A stretch of DNA of 29,750 bases, from NCBI GenBank assembly GCA_038206235.1, contig JBBRBB010000039.1, forward strand, positions 1 through 29,750, written 5' to 3'. The notes beneath the pieces were generated by a model that worked only from the letters and a program-made list of their open reading frames with translations, made no database searches and was not told the origin of the DNA. Both the position numbers and the translations under genes were made by a program. Shown here one piece after another: positions 1 to 7,000 of this stretch (the first letter of the stretch is position 1; each line of letters starts with the position of its first letter). Origin of the DNA: JBBRBB01 sp038206235. GTDB taxonomy: Bacteria > Bacteroidota > Bacteroidia > Chitinophagales > Chitinophagaceae.

Positions 1-330
1 TTCAGGCTGCAAATTTTTAGGGTCAGGAATTTGCCAGTCAACAAATTTTTTTGCAGGCATCCACGGGCAGGCATCGCCGCAACCCATGGTTACCACAACA
101 TCAAAAGGAGCATACTTTTTTACTTCTTCCAAACTTTTTGATTGATGTGCTGACAAATCATAACCCAATTCCTTCATCGCCGTGATTGCTTTTTCATTAA
201 TTACACCAGAAGGTTTTGAGCCTGCACTATATGCTTCCACTTTATCATCTCCATACATCTTTGCAAAAGCTTCGCTCATTTGAGAGCGGTTACTATTTTC
301 AACACAAACAAATAAAATTTTTTTCTTCAT
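1..330 (-). CDS. arsC: Arsenate reductase ArsC, thioredoxin-coupled LMW-phosphatase type (C-terminus outside window)
   Basis: I translated this from the ATG at 330-328; it is open to the window edge, giving 110 residues, so the C-terminal end is missing. The N-terminus carries the LMW protein tyrosine phosphatase P-loop, FVCVENSNRSQMSEAF, with CX5R at C9 and R15. Further on, TMGCGDACPW supplies two more cysteines (C84, C88), and a DPxP-like IPDP segment follows. Families with this pattern reduce arsenate to arsenite through a relay of three cysteines and are recycled by thioredoxin in the cytoplasm. The gene starts 9 bp after the stop of the acetyltransferase gene and is almost certainly co-transcribed with it, in a locus headed by arsR. 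A plain tyrosine phosphatase is less likely because of the extra cysteine pair and the context. Confidence 0.9.
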   Translation of the reverse strand, partial: MKKKILFVCVENSNRSQMSEAFAKMYGDDKVEAYSAGSKPSGVINEKAITAMKELGYDLSAHQSKSLEEVKKYAPFDVVVTMGCGDACPWMPAKKFVDWQIPDPKNLQPE

Positions 331-339
331 GGCGTTTAA

Positions 340-828
340 TTATACACCTGTAACATGGCTTCTTCTTTCAAGCAACAACACATCTCTCCACCTATCGTTC
401 ATCTTGCCAATTCTTTCTCTTTTGCCAACAATACGAAAGCCACAGGCTTCATGAATTTTTATGCTGGCAGTGTTCTCAGGAAAAATTCCTGCCTGCAATG
501 TCCATAATCCATTTTTCTCACTTTCATCAATCAAGGTCTGCAATAATTTCTTTCCAACACCTTTGCCTCTTGCTTCTGCGCTTACATACACACTTACTTC
601 GCCCACACCTGCATACACGCAACGATCGCTAACAGGTGTAAGAGCAGCCCAGCCAAGAACCCGTTTATCTTCTTCGGCAATTAGTCTTGGTGCAGTTGCA
701 TGTGACTTATTCCAATCTTCCCATGCAGGAACAGTTGTTTCAAAAGTGGCATTGCCGGTTGCAATGCCTTCTTTGTAAATTGTGGCAACTGCAGACCAAT
801 CAGTTTCAGTCATATTTCTTATTATCAT
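340..828 (-). CDS. arsN1: GNAT N-acetyltransferase, phosphinothricin/arsinothricin acetyltransferase-like (ArsN1-like)
   Basis: 162 residues from the ATG at 828. The open frame continues upstream to 957, but the conserved domain begins at MIIRNMTETDW, and an earlier start would have to read through a terminator and a second ORF. The acetyl-CoA binding motif A is visible as ARGKGVGKKLLQTL, preceded by GEVSVYVS and followed by NTASIKIHEACGFRIVG. The NATFET segment near residue 25 is typical of the PAT/YwnH-like branch of GNAT enzymes. ArsN1 enzymes of this branch acetylate arsinothricin and are found in ars operons. The position between arsR and arsC, 9 bp from arsC, is the reason for the ArsN1 suggestion. 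The GNAT assignment is firm; the substrate is inferred and could equally be phosphinothricin-like or an amino acid analogue. Confidence 0.75.
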   Translation of the reverse strand: MIIRNMTETDWSAVATIYKEGIATGNATFETTVPAWEDWNKSHATAPRLIAEEDKRVLGWAALTPVSDRCVYAGVGEVSVYVSAEARGKGVGKKLLQTLIDESEKNGLWTLQAGIFPENTASIKIHEACGFRIVGKRERIGKMNDRWRDVLLLERRSHVTGV

Positions 829-834
829 ACACGT

Positions 835-874
835 AAAATTAAAAAGCCTTTCTGCAATAAAGCAAAAAGGCTTT
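835..874 (-). terminator. Intrinsic terminator between the cysteine-rich ORF and the acetyltransferase gene
   Basis: Read on the minus strand, AAAGCCTTT (874-866) pairs over 9 bp with AAAGGCTTT (851-843). An inner TGC/GCA pair lies around a short loop, and the stem is followed by a T-rich run (TTTTTAATTTT across 845-835). It begins about 10 nt after the stop of the 31-codon ORF and ends 6 nt before the acetyltransferase start. It would therefore separate the arsR and mini-ORF transcript from arsN1-arsC unless read through. Confidence 0.7.
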
Positions 875-884
875 ATGAATGTTT

Positions 885-980
885 CTAACAACATCCGCAG
901 CAGGGAACCGGCATAGTATCTTCTGCTGAAGTGCAGCAACCGGGGTCGCTGCAGCATTGGTTATACTCTTTTGTTACCAT
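885..980 (-). CDS. 31-residue cysteine-rich peptide in the ars locus (hypothetical)
   Basis: ATG at 980-978, TAG at 887-885. The product begins MVTKEYNQCCSDPGCC and ends VPCCGCC: eight cysteines in 31 residues, arranged as four adjacent pairs (C9/10, C15/16, C27/28, C30/31). It lies 53 bp after arsR on the same strand and is followed at once by an intrinsic terminator. Adjacent cysteine pairs are good ligands for As(III), so a metal-binding (metallothionein-like or chaperone-like) or leader-peptide role is plausible, but that is inference. I recognise no family. No clear ribosome binding site is seen, which is usual for this phylum. The overlapping larger reading frame on the same strand is the upstream extension of the acetyltransferase ORF and is unlikely to be translated here. 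Confidence 0.5.
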   Translation of the reverse strand: MVTKEYNQCCSDPGCCTSAEDTMPVPCCGCC

Positions 981-1033
981 AGCATTTAATTTTTAATGAT
1001 TAAAAAAATTGGTTTCTTGTTTGCAAACTATTT

Positions 1034-1369
1034 TCAGCAACATGCTTTTTCATTTTTTATTTTTAATGCGGTAAATAAGCTGCTGAATTCATTCATGAAT
1101 TTTTCAAATGCCTTCCAGTTAATGCAAAAGCAGCTTCTTGGGCCATCCACTGTGCCATTGATTAATCCGGCCTTAGTCAATTCTTTTAAATGCTGGCTTA
1201 CGGTGCTTTGTGCTAACGGTAATATTTCAACTATTTCTCCGCAAATACATTCATTGCGCTGTGCCAGAACTTTAAGAATAGCAATGCGTGCCGGATGACT
1301 TATTGCCTTGGCAAAGGCAGCCAGTTCCTGTTCCTTATTAGTGAACTCCTCTTTTTTATGTACAGCCAT
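1034..1369 (-). CDS. arsR: ArsR/SmtB-family winged-helix repressor
   Basis: 111 residues, the usual size for the family. The core shows AFAKAISHPARIAILKVL, then NECICGEIVEILPLAQSTVSQHLKELTKAGLI, which contains the recognition helix (QSTVSQHLKEL). Candidate metalloid ligands are C41 and C43 (CIC, at the position of the ELCVCDL-type site), C80 and C82 (CFC), and a C-terminal CC pair (C110/C111). The family represses its own operon until arsenite binds the cysteines. The gene heads a minus-strand ars locus. Two identical-spacing palindromes (ATCG-N8-CGAT) lie upstream, one on the -7 box and one 2 bp from the start codon, which supports autoregulation. Confidence 0.92.
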   Translation of the reverse strand: MAVHKKEEFTNKEQELAAFAKAISHPARIAILKVLAQRNECICGEIVEILPLAQSTVSQHLKELTKAGLINGTVDGPRSCFCINWKAFEKFMNEFSSLFTALKIKNEKACC

Positions 1370-1371
1370 CT

Positions 1372-1387
1372 ATCGTATTTTACCGAT
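1372..1387 (-). promoter_or_regulatory. Candidate ArsR operator, start-proximal copy
   Basis: ATCG-N8-CGAT palindrome (minus strand ATCGGTAAAATACGAT), 2 bp upstream of the arsR ATG. Spacing is identical to the copy at 1438-1453. Binding here would obstruct elongation or initiation of translation. Operator identity is inferred from repetition, symmetry and position. Confidence 0.5.
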
Positions 1388-1400
1388 TAATTTTTGGAAA

Positions 1401-1428
1401 GAAAAAGGCGAGTTAATTTGCCGCCTTT
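1401..1428 (-). terminator. Hairpin with T-tail downstream of the GH43 gene, inside the likely arsR leader
   Basis: On the minus strand AAAGGCG (1428-1422), an 11-nt loop and CGCCTTT (1410-1404) form a 7-bp stem followed by TTTTTC. It is placed to end transcripts of the GH43 gene (stop at 1487). However, the best arsR promoter lies upstream of it, so the hairpin would also sit in the arsR leader. Confidence 0.5.
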
Positions 1429-1437
1429 ATATTTTAT

Positions 1438-1453
1438 ATCGCAAATATACGAT
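1438..1453 (-). promoter_or_regulatory. Candidate ArsR operator overlapping the -7 box
   Basis: ATCG-N8-CGAT palindrome (minus strand ATCGTATATTTGCGAT) whose 8-nt centre is the -7 box TATATTTG itself. A repressor bound here would cover the promoter. The same palindrome with the same spacing recurs at 1372-1387. Confidence 0.55.
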
Positions 1454-1472
1454 TAATAAATTATCGCCAAAA
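1442..1472 (-). promoter_or_regulatory. arsR promoter, Bacteroidota type
   Basis: On the minus strand a -33 element TTTTGG (1472-1467) is followed after 17 bp by TATATTTG (1449-1442), an exact match to the TAnnTTTG -7 consensus of Bacteroidota primary sigma factors. Transcription would start near 1435, giving a leader of about 65 nt that carries the hairpin at 1401-1428. Confidence 0.6.
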
Positions 1473-1486
1473 TTATTTTTTAAAAA

Positions 1487-3241
1487 TCATTCAACTTTTA
1501 TAACCGAAGTTCTTTTGCCTATTCCATTTTCATTAAAAGCTTCAATTTGAAAATAATAGGGCTTATTTCTGTCCATTGCTTTAAAATAATATTCATTCAC
1601 ACCATACAATTGAATATTGGTATATAGTTTATCGGGAGCAATGCCGGTGTAAATGGTATAACCCGTTGCATCATCTGAGAGTTGCCACTTGAGCCATGCA
1701 CTCCGCTTATCGGTTTTAGTTCGCAGAACAATGAAATGCTTTACTGTATCGGGTTTAGCGCCGTTACCATTTCCAAAAACACGCAAGCCGCTCAAAGCAA
1801 ATTTGCCGGTAGGCATGAGAATGTTTTCAATCTTTATATATCGTGCCTGCACCGGAGAAGAAAGTTCAGCATAATCATGAGGCACATCGGTTTGGTTATT
1901 ACTTTTATCAATCAACAGGTTCCATGTTTTATTATCAGGAGAAGAATAAATTTTATATTGATGATAAATTCCCTGCTGCTTGCCCATAAATTCTGCATCC
2001 TGGTCAGCATAATTAATTTGAATAGCCCTTACAGTAGAAATCTCTCCCAAATCAGATTGCAGCCATTCACCTTTATCAGCCGTTTTTGCACACCAATATG
2101 TTTTTATGCTTTCATCAACGGCATAATTAGGTTCATAACCTCCGTAGCTTGAAGATACAGTTACGGGTTTATTATAATTCAGGAGCATCCATCCTGTGAA
2201 ATAATTATGCTGGTCTTTATTTTTTTCTGTTGGCAGATAATGAGGGTAATCGCCATAAGCTGTATTACAAAATAGAATATCATCTTTATCAAACCCTGCC
2301 GGCCAAATACCAATTCTTCTTTCAAAATTATTTTTTATGTTGATGACCATTGTTGATACATGCCACCAATTACTAAATTTATCCTGATAAGTAGCGCCAT
2401 GACCTGCTCCTCTTGCAAAACCTCCGGGCTTATACGAAAAAGGATTATGGGATTGATAAGTAAAAGGCCCCAATGGATGCTCACCAACATATACACCATC
2501 TCCATAACCACTGAACTCTGTACCCGGAGCTCCGTATTGCAGATAATATTTGTTATTGTGTTTTGTCATCCATGAACCTTCGATGAATGGATTAAGAAAA
2601 GTGTTGTCGTTATATTCTCCGAAGCGTTCCCATCCATGAATAAAATCATTCAAATGAATCAGCGGAACTTTTTTTCCAATGGGTTGAAAAGTTTTTCGGT
2701 CAATCTCCTGGCCGTAAATTGGATATAAATTACTTGAGCCAAAATAGATGTAAAGCCTGCCATTATCATCTGCTAAAAAAGAAGGGTCCCATGCGCCAAC
2801 TTTAAATGAATCAACAGCCTCTTTCCAATTGTCAGTTGTTGGATTAGTGCTCATCCATAAAGGAAAGTCTTGTGTGTAAGTAGACCCGATTACTAATAAT
2901 GTATCGCCTAATACAACTGTCGCTGGTGCACATAATTCATCATACACATGATGATAGGGCTTCAAAAATTTACGCGGAACAAAATGCCAGTTAAGCATAT
3001 CGGCGCTATACCAGTATCCCCATTGATTTGTAGAAAATAAATAGTAATTGTCTTTGAATAAAGTAATCACCGGGTCAGCAGTTGCCCTGTGCTTTCCCTG
3101 TTGTATAAAATCGGGAATGGGACAATAACCATAGTCTATGTTTATGGGATTGCAGTATGTTTTTTGCTGAGCATTTGTTTTCGCTGAACTTGCCAAAATA
3201 ATCAGCAGATAAAAAGAAGAAATTGATAAAAGAACTCGCAT
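1487..3241 (-). CDS. Secreted glycoside hydrolase family 43 protein with F5/8C and Fn3 domains
   Basis: 584 residues from the ATG at 3241; the frame extends 20 codons further, but this start gives a clean signal peptide (MRVLLSISSFYLLIILASS, cleavage near AQQ). The five-bladed propeller of GH43 spans roughly residues 28-345. The expected acids are visible: D56 in ATADPVITLF (base), D152 in GAWDPSFLADD (pKa modulator) and E221 in IEGSWMTKHNNKYY (acid). A discoidin/F5/8 type C carbohydrate-binding domain covers about 355-490 (SSSYGGYEPNYAVDESIKTY, then ARYIKIENIL), and an Fn3-like domain follows to the end. The family cleaves arabinose-, xylose- or galactose-containing glycans; the substrate cannot be told here. 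The gene stands alone, divergent from recA. A weak TTG-N17-TAGATTTA promoter candidate lies just upstream. Confidence 0.85.
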   Translation of the reverse strand: MRVLLSISSFYLLIILASSAKTNAQQKTYCNPINIDYGYCPIPDFIQQGKHRATADPVITLFKDNYYLFSTNQWGYWYSADMLNWHFVPRKFLKPYHHVYDELCAPATVVLGDTLLVIGSTYTQDFPLWMSTNPTTDNWKEAVDSFKVGAWDPSFLADDNGRLYIYFGSSNLYPIYGQEIDRKTFQPIGKKVPLIHLNDFIHGWERFGEYNDNTFLNPFIEGSWMTKHNNKYYLQYGAPGTEFSGYGDGVYVGEHPLGPFTYQSHNPFSYKPGGFARGAGHGATYQDKFSNWWHVSTMVINIKNNFERRIGIWPAGFDKDDILFCNTAYGDYPHYLPTEKNKDQHNYFTGWMLLNYNKPVTVSSSYGGYEPNYAVDESIKTYWCAKTADKGEWLQSDLGEISTVRAIQINYADQDAEFMGKQQGIYHQYKIYSSPDNKTWNLLIDKSNNQTDVPHDYAELSSPVQARYIKIENILMPTGKFALSGLRVFGNGNGAKPDTVKHFIVLRTKTDKRSAWLKWQLSDDATGYTIYTGIAPDKLYTNIQLYGVNEYYFKAMDRNKPYYFQIEAFNENGIGKRTSVIKVE

Positions 3242-3441
3242 TAATAAAAAATTTTTATGACTAAAAATGATATTAAATCTACAACAAAAACTTATGCACA
3301 ATATTAAAATAGCAGATTGACTATAAAAAGAATGAGAGTGGAAAATATGGACTTTGGAATTATATAATTAATGTACATTGTAAAAAAACAGAAATTTTCT
3401 TGGCTAAGTATCTTAGTTTCGCAAACATTAAAAATGGAAAT

Positions 3442-4455
3442 ATGTCAAATACAGATAAACTAAAAGTATTAAAGCTTACTATTGATAAGATAGACAAAGA
3501 CTTTGGAAAAGGAAGTGTAATGATGATGAATGAACGAGTTGACAAGGAGATGGAAGTAATATCAACAGGTTCTATCGGTCTTGATACAGCTCTTGGTATT
3601 GGCGGCATACCTAAGGGAAGAGTTATTGAAATTTATGGGCCTGAGTCCTCAGGCAAAACAACGATTGCTACGCACATAATCGCGGAAGCGCAAAAGAAGG
3701 GTGGTATCTGTGCCATAATAGATGCTGAGCATGCTTTTGATAGCGGCTATGCTCAAAAGCTGGGTGTGGATGTTGATAATTTACTTATCTCGCAGCCAGA
3801 CTATGGCGAGCAGGCTTTAGAAATTGCAGACCGTTTGATTTTATCCGGTGCTCTTGATGTAGTAGTGATTGATTCTGTTGCAGCACTTGTACCAAAAAGC
3901 GAATTAGAAGGAGAAATGGGAGACAGTAAAATGGGTTTGCAGGCACGTTTAATGAGCCAGGCTTTGCGAAAGCTTACTGCCACTATCGGTAAAACAAATA
4001 CTGTGTGCATTTTTATTAACCAGTTGCGTGAAAAAATAGGAATCATGTTTGGCAATCCTGAAACTACTACCGGCGGCAATGCTTTAAAATTTTATGCATC
4101 TGTTCGCTTAGATATACGCAGGCTTGCACAAATAAAAGATGGCGATGAAGCAGTAGGCAACCGTGTAAAAGTTAAGGTTGTAAAGAACAAAGTAGCTCCT
4201 CCTTTTCGCAGTGCAGAATTCGATATTATTTTTGGCGAAGGAATCAGCAAGATTGGTGAAATAATTGATATGGGCGTAGAGCTTAATATTATACAAAAAA
4301 GCGGCAGTTGGTTTAGTTACAATGGGAATAAGCTTGGGCAGGGAAGGGATACGGTGAAACAATTGTTGCATGATAATCCTGAAATGGCCAATGAAATTGA
4401 AGTAAAGATAAGAGCCAAATTAACTGAGCTTCAAAATGGAACTGTGAAAGAATAA
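3442..4455 (+). CDS. recA: Recombinase RecA
   Basis: 337 residues from the ATG at 3442; an in-frame TTG at 3400 would add 14 residues without homology, so the ATG is preferred. The protein shows KAxxxxIDKDFGKGSVM-type N-terminal helix sequence, Walker A GPESSGKT (66-73), the catalytic and Mg region AEHAFD, SVAALVPKSELEGEMGDS with L1, and GLQARLMSQALRKLT and FINQLREKIGIMFGNPETTTGGNALKF forming L2 and the subunit core. The C-terminal tail is short. RecA forms ATP-dependent filaments on single-stranded DNA for strand exchange and SOS induction. It is monocistronic, with its own terminator 20 bp downstream. I see no convincing LexA box. Confidence 0.98.
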   Translation: MSNTDKLKVLKLTIDKIDKDFGKGSVMMMNERVDKEMEVISTGSIGLDTALGIGGIPKGRVIEIYGPESSGKTTIATHIIAEAQKKGGICAIIDAEHAFDSGYAQKLGVDVDNLLISQPDYGEQALEIADRLILSGALDVVVIDSVAALVPKSELEGEMGDSKMGLQARLMSQALRKLTATIGKTNTVCIFINQLREKIGIMFGNPETTTGGNALKFYASVRLDIRRLAQIKDGDEAVGNRVKVKVVKNKVAPPFRSAEFDIIFGEGISKIGEIIDMGVELNIIQKSGSWFSYNGNKLGQGRDTVKQLLHDNPEMANEIEVKIRAKLTELQNGTVKE

Positions 4456-4476
4456 TTTTATTTGGGTTAGTAAATG

Positions 4477-4519
4477 AAAGCCATCCGTACGGCAGACTAT
4501 AAGGATGGCTTTTTATTTT
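4477..4519 (+). terminator. Intrinsic terminator of recA
   Basis: AAAGCCATCC (4477-4486) pairs perfectly over 10 bp with GGATGGCTTT (4503-4512), followed by TTATTTT. The 16-nt loop itself contains part of a small palindrome (CCGTACGG). Confidence 0.85.
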
Positions 4520-4918
4520 GGATCCCTTAAGGAGGGTCTGACTGCAAACACGTAATCCACACTGGATAAGGGTTTGGTGATAACTAAGTATTAAAAAGGC
4601 CCCGCAATGGTGCCGCCTCAGGCGGGATGCAAAGCGGGACAGCATTAATATTTAGATGCGTGACAAATTTACTATTTCCGCATCAAAATTTATTGCACGA
4701 AAGATTTTTGCAAACCGCAGGCAGCCTGACTCCACATTGCAACACACAAAAAACTTCATAATAAATTGGAGTATAAAAAGCTATTGCTAAACTGAAGGAT
4801 TAAGGGATCAAGATGTAATGTTATCAAAAAGAACATAAATCCCGTTCAAAAATTAAAGCAACTGATTTGCAAATAAAAAAATTTAACCAGGAAATTTTGA
4901 AATTGTTTTTTATGAATG
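4520..4918. other. Non-coding spacer downstream of recA
   Basis: No credible gene in about 400 bp. It contains the nested GC-rich palindrome at 4599-4638 and otherwise AT-rich sequence with no long open frame of plausible composition. It looks like decayed DNA continuous with the antirepressor relic that follows. Confidence 0.5.
4599..4638. repeat. Nested GC-rich palindrome
   Basis: The outer arms CCCGC (4601-4605) and GCGGG (4634-4638) enclose an inner near-perfect hairpin CCGCCT/AGGCGG (4613-4618 and 4620-4625). The 14-nt core CGCCTCAGGCGGGA at 4614-4627 recurs exactly at 20854-20867. This marks it as a dispersed element rather than a local terminator, and no T-run follows on either strand. 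Confidence 0.6.
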
Positions 4919-5091
4919 GTAATTACAGGAATACCTATTGAAGCGCTAACCGGCACAGACAGACCCGAAAAATATCAGAGTGACTTAAAAGTAAAGCTTA
5001 AAACAAAGGAAGTGAAGTGTCTCAAAAATTGGGACAGTTGAAAATAGAAATACCTTTGAATAAAAATAATGCTCTGAGTAATTTTTTTTGA
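4919..5091 (+). pseudogene. Frameshifted relic of a Bro-N / phage antirepressor-like protein
   Basis: In the frame of 4919 the DNA reads EALTGTDRPEKYQSDLKVKL. A single frame change near 5010 then restores KEGSEVSQKLGQLKIEIP, ending at TGA 5089-5091. The joined sequence has the shape of the Bro-N/antirepressor proteins of prophages and Bacteroidota (an ALTGxDRPxKYWSDLKxKL segment, then GSELSEKIGQLKM; from memory of the family). No start codon, no N-terminal half and no C-terminal domain remain. It is a dead fragment of phage-related DNA left between recA and atpC. Confidence 0.55.
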
Positions 5092-5116
5092 GCAGCTTCT
5101 GAGAATAATATATGAA

Positions 5117-5374
5117 TTAATTATCCAGCGCAATCGCCCCTTCTACCAAAACAGTGGCTTTGTTGTTCAGCACTTCTGCAAAACCACTTTCGATACTATA
5201 TAGAGATGAATTGTTTTTATCTTTCAGCACTTTTATATTTCCTTTACCCAAAGCGCTTACTAAAGGAGCATGACGGTTTAAAACTTCAAACCATCCGGTT
5301 ATTCCAGGAAGCTGAATTCCGTAAACATCTCCGCTGTAGAGTTTTTTTTCTGGTGTTAGTATTTCTAAAGTCAT
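5117..5374 (-). CDS. atpC: F1Fo ATP synthase epsilon subunit (short form)
   Basis: 85 residues. The sequence MTLEILTPEKKLYSGDV, then GITGWFEVLNRHAPLVSALGKGNIKV and ESGFAEVLNNKATVLVEGA, corresponds to the N-terminal beta-sandwich of epsilon. The two-helix C-terminal domain found in longer epsilons (about 130-140 residues) is absent, so the inhibitory helix is missing, as in some other Bacteroidota (established for the family in general terms). Epsilon joins the gamma rotor to the c-ring. The gene follows atpD after 83 bp of tandem repeats. Its first codons are part of an 11-bp unit repeated three times, so the start is preceded by several other ATG codons. Confidence 0.93.
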   Translation of the reverse strand: MTLEILTPEKKLYSGDVYGIQLPGITGWFEVLNRHAPLVSALGKGNIKVLKDKNNSSLYSIESGFAEVLNNKATVLVEGAIALDN

Positions 5375-5457
5375 TTTAAAGTCATTTTAAAGTCATTGAG
5401 TCATTTATAGTCATTGAGTCATTAAATGACTTATTGACCATTGACTTAATGACTTAA
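5368..5457 (-). repeat. Tandem AATGACT-type repeat between atpD and atpC
   Basis: On the minus strand the gap is made of units such as AATGACTTT, AATGACTCA and AGTCATT. Six GTCATT words and two inverted AATGAC words fall at 8-11 bp intervals on the plus strand (5370, 5381, 5392, 5400, 5410, 5418, then 5425 onward). The last three minus-strand units (AAAATGACTTT, 11-bp period) run into the atpC coding start. Confidence 0.8.
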
Positions 5458-6963
5458 TTATCCCTGCGCCTCCGCCAGTAATTTCTTTCCCTTTTCAATG
5501 GCATCCTCCAGAGAACCTACTAAATTAAAAGCTGATTCGGGATACTCATCAACCTCGCCATCCATAATTGCATTAAAGCCGCGGATGGTATCTTCAATAC
5601 CTACAAACACACCTTTCAATCCTGTAAACGCTTCTGCCACATAGAACGGCTGCGATAAAAAGCGCTGCACTCTTCTTGCACGGGATACCGTTAATTTATC
5701 TTCTTCGCTTAATTCATCCATACCAAGAATGGCAATAATATCCTGCAATTCTTTATAGCGTTGCAAGGTGAGCTTTACACGGTTGGCACAATCGTAATGC
5801 GCATCGCCTACAATATTGCGGTTTAAAATTCTGGATGTAGAATCAAGCGGGTCAACTGCGGGATAAATTCCAAGGTCGGCAATCTTACGGCTTAATACTG
5901 TAGTTGCATCAAGATGCGCAAATGTTGTTGCAGGTGCAGGGTCAGTAAGGTCATCTGCAGGTACATATACCGCCTGCACCGATGTAATGGAACCATTACG
6001 CGTTGATGTAATTCTTTCCTGCATGATTCCCATCTCCGTTGCAAGTGTGGGCTGATAACCTACGGCGCTTGGCATACGACCCAGCAGCGCTGATACTTCA
6101 GAACCTGCCTGTGTAAAACGAAAAATATTATCAACAAAAAATAAAATATCTTTTCCCCTCCCGGTGCCATCGCCATCGCGGAAATATTCTGCAATGGTTA
6201 AACCGCTCAAAGCTACTCTTGCACGTGCACCCGGTGGCTCATTCATTTGCCCGAATACGAATGTTGCCTGCGATGTTTTTAATACTTCCATATCCACTTT
6301 ACTTAAATCCCATCCGCCCTCTTCCATGCTATGCTTAAAGCCATCGCCATATTTCATAATTCCGGCTTCAATCATTTCACGCAATAAATCATTTCCTTCA
6401 CGGGTACGCTCACCAACGCCTGCAAATACAGATAAACCACCGTAGCCTTTGGCAATATTATTTATCAGCTCCTGGATCAATACCGTTTTACCAACACCTG
6501 CACCACCAAACAAACCAATCTTTCCGCCCTTTGCATAAGGCTCTATAAGGTCAATAACTTTAATGCCTGTGAATAATACTTCGGTTGCAGTGCTTAGGTT
6601 TTCAAACAAAGGAGGCATGGCGTGAATAGGACGACTGTTTTCTTTACTAACCTGTGGCAAGCCATCAATGGCATCGCCGGTTACGTTGAAGAGGCGGCCA
6701 TTGATTGCATCGCCTACCGGCATTGCAATGGCTTTGCCTGTATCAATTACATCCATACCGCGCCTGAGACCTTCGGTGCCATCCATTGCAATGGTGCGCA
6801 CACTATCTTCACCAAGATGCTGCTGTACTTCCAGAACAAGGGTTTCACCATTTTGTCTTTTTAGTTCGAGGGCATTATAAATTTCAGGGAGTTCATTTTC
6901 GCCGGGAAAATATACGTCAACCACAGCGCCGATAATTTGCTTAACCTTACCAGTACTAGCCAT
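5458..6963 (-). CDS. atpD: F1Fo ATP synthase beta subunit
   Basis: 501 residues, normal for the family. It shows the N-terminal barrel (GKVKQIIGAVVDVYFPGENE), Walker A GGAGVGKT (153-160), catalytic GERTREGNDL with E185, Walker B DILFFVDNIFRFTQAGSEVS, and the DELSEEDKL-containing lever region near the end (the DELSEED motif). It forms the catalytic sites of F1 at the inner membrane face. Only atpD and atpC are here, so the remaining atp genes must lie elsewhere, a split known in Bacteroidota. An exact -7 box TACCTTTG lies 38 bp upstream of the start. Confidence 0.98.
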   Translation of the reverse strand: MASTGKVKQIIGAVVDVYFPGENELPEIYNALELKRQNGETLVLEVQQHLGEDSVRTIAMDGTEGLRRGMDVIDTGKAIAMPVGDAINGRLFNVTGDAIDGLPQVSKENSRPIHAMPPLFENLSTATEVLFTGIKVIDLIEPYAKGGKIGLFGGAGVGKTVLIQELINNIAKGYGGLSVFAGVGERTREGNDLLREMIEAGIMKYGDGFKHSMEEGGWDLSKVDMEVLKTSQATFVFGQMNEPPGARARVALSGLTIAEYFRDGDGTGRGKDILFFVDNIFRFTQAGSEVSALLGRMPSAVGYQPTLATEMGIMQERITSTRNGSITSVQAVYVPADDLTDPAPATTFAHLDATTVLSRKIADLGIYPAVDPLDSTSRILNRNIVGDAHYDCANRVKLTLQRYKELQDIIAILGMDELSEEDKLTVSRARRVQRFLSQPFYVAEAFTGLKGVFVGIEDTIRGFNAIMDGEVDEYPESAFNLVGSLEDAIEKGKKLLAEAQG

Positions 6964-7000
6964 AAATGAAATTATTTTAGAGCAGGTTTTATTTTTGCGG

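Noticed and set aside
829..957. Longer acetyltransferase starting at 957
   Set aside because: The extra 43 residues have no GNAT homology, overlap the Cys-rich ORF in another frame, and would require translation through the terminator.
1682..2152. Plus-strand ORF of 156 codons opposite the GH43 gene
   Set aside because: It is the antisense of a clear catalytic gene, has no recognisable domain and an unlikely composition for the strand.
3360..3441. RecA promoter and LexA box
   Set aside because: Two partial -7 matches (TATCTTAG, TAGTTTCG) lack a properly spaced -33 element, and no clear LexA palindrome is seen.
5368..5457. CRISPR array in the atpD-atpC gap
   Set aside because: Units are 7-11 bp with no spacers; it is a simple tandem repeat.
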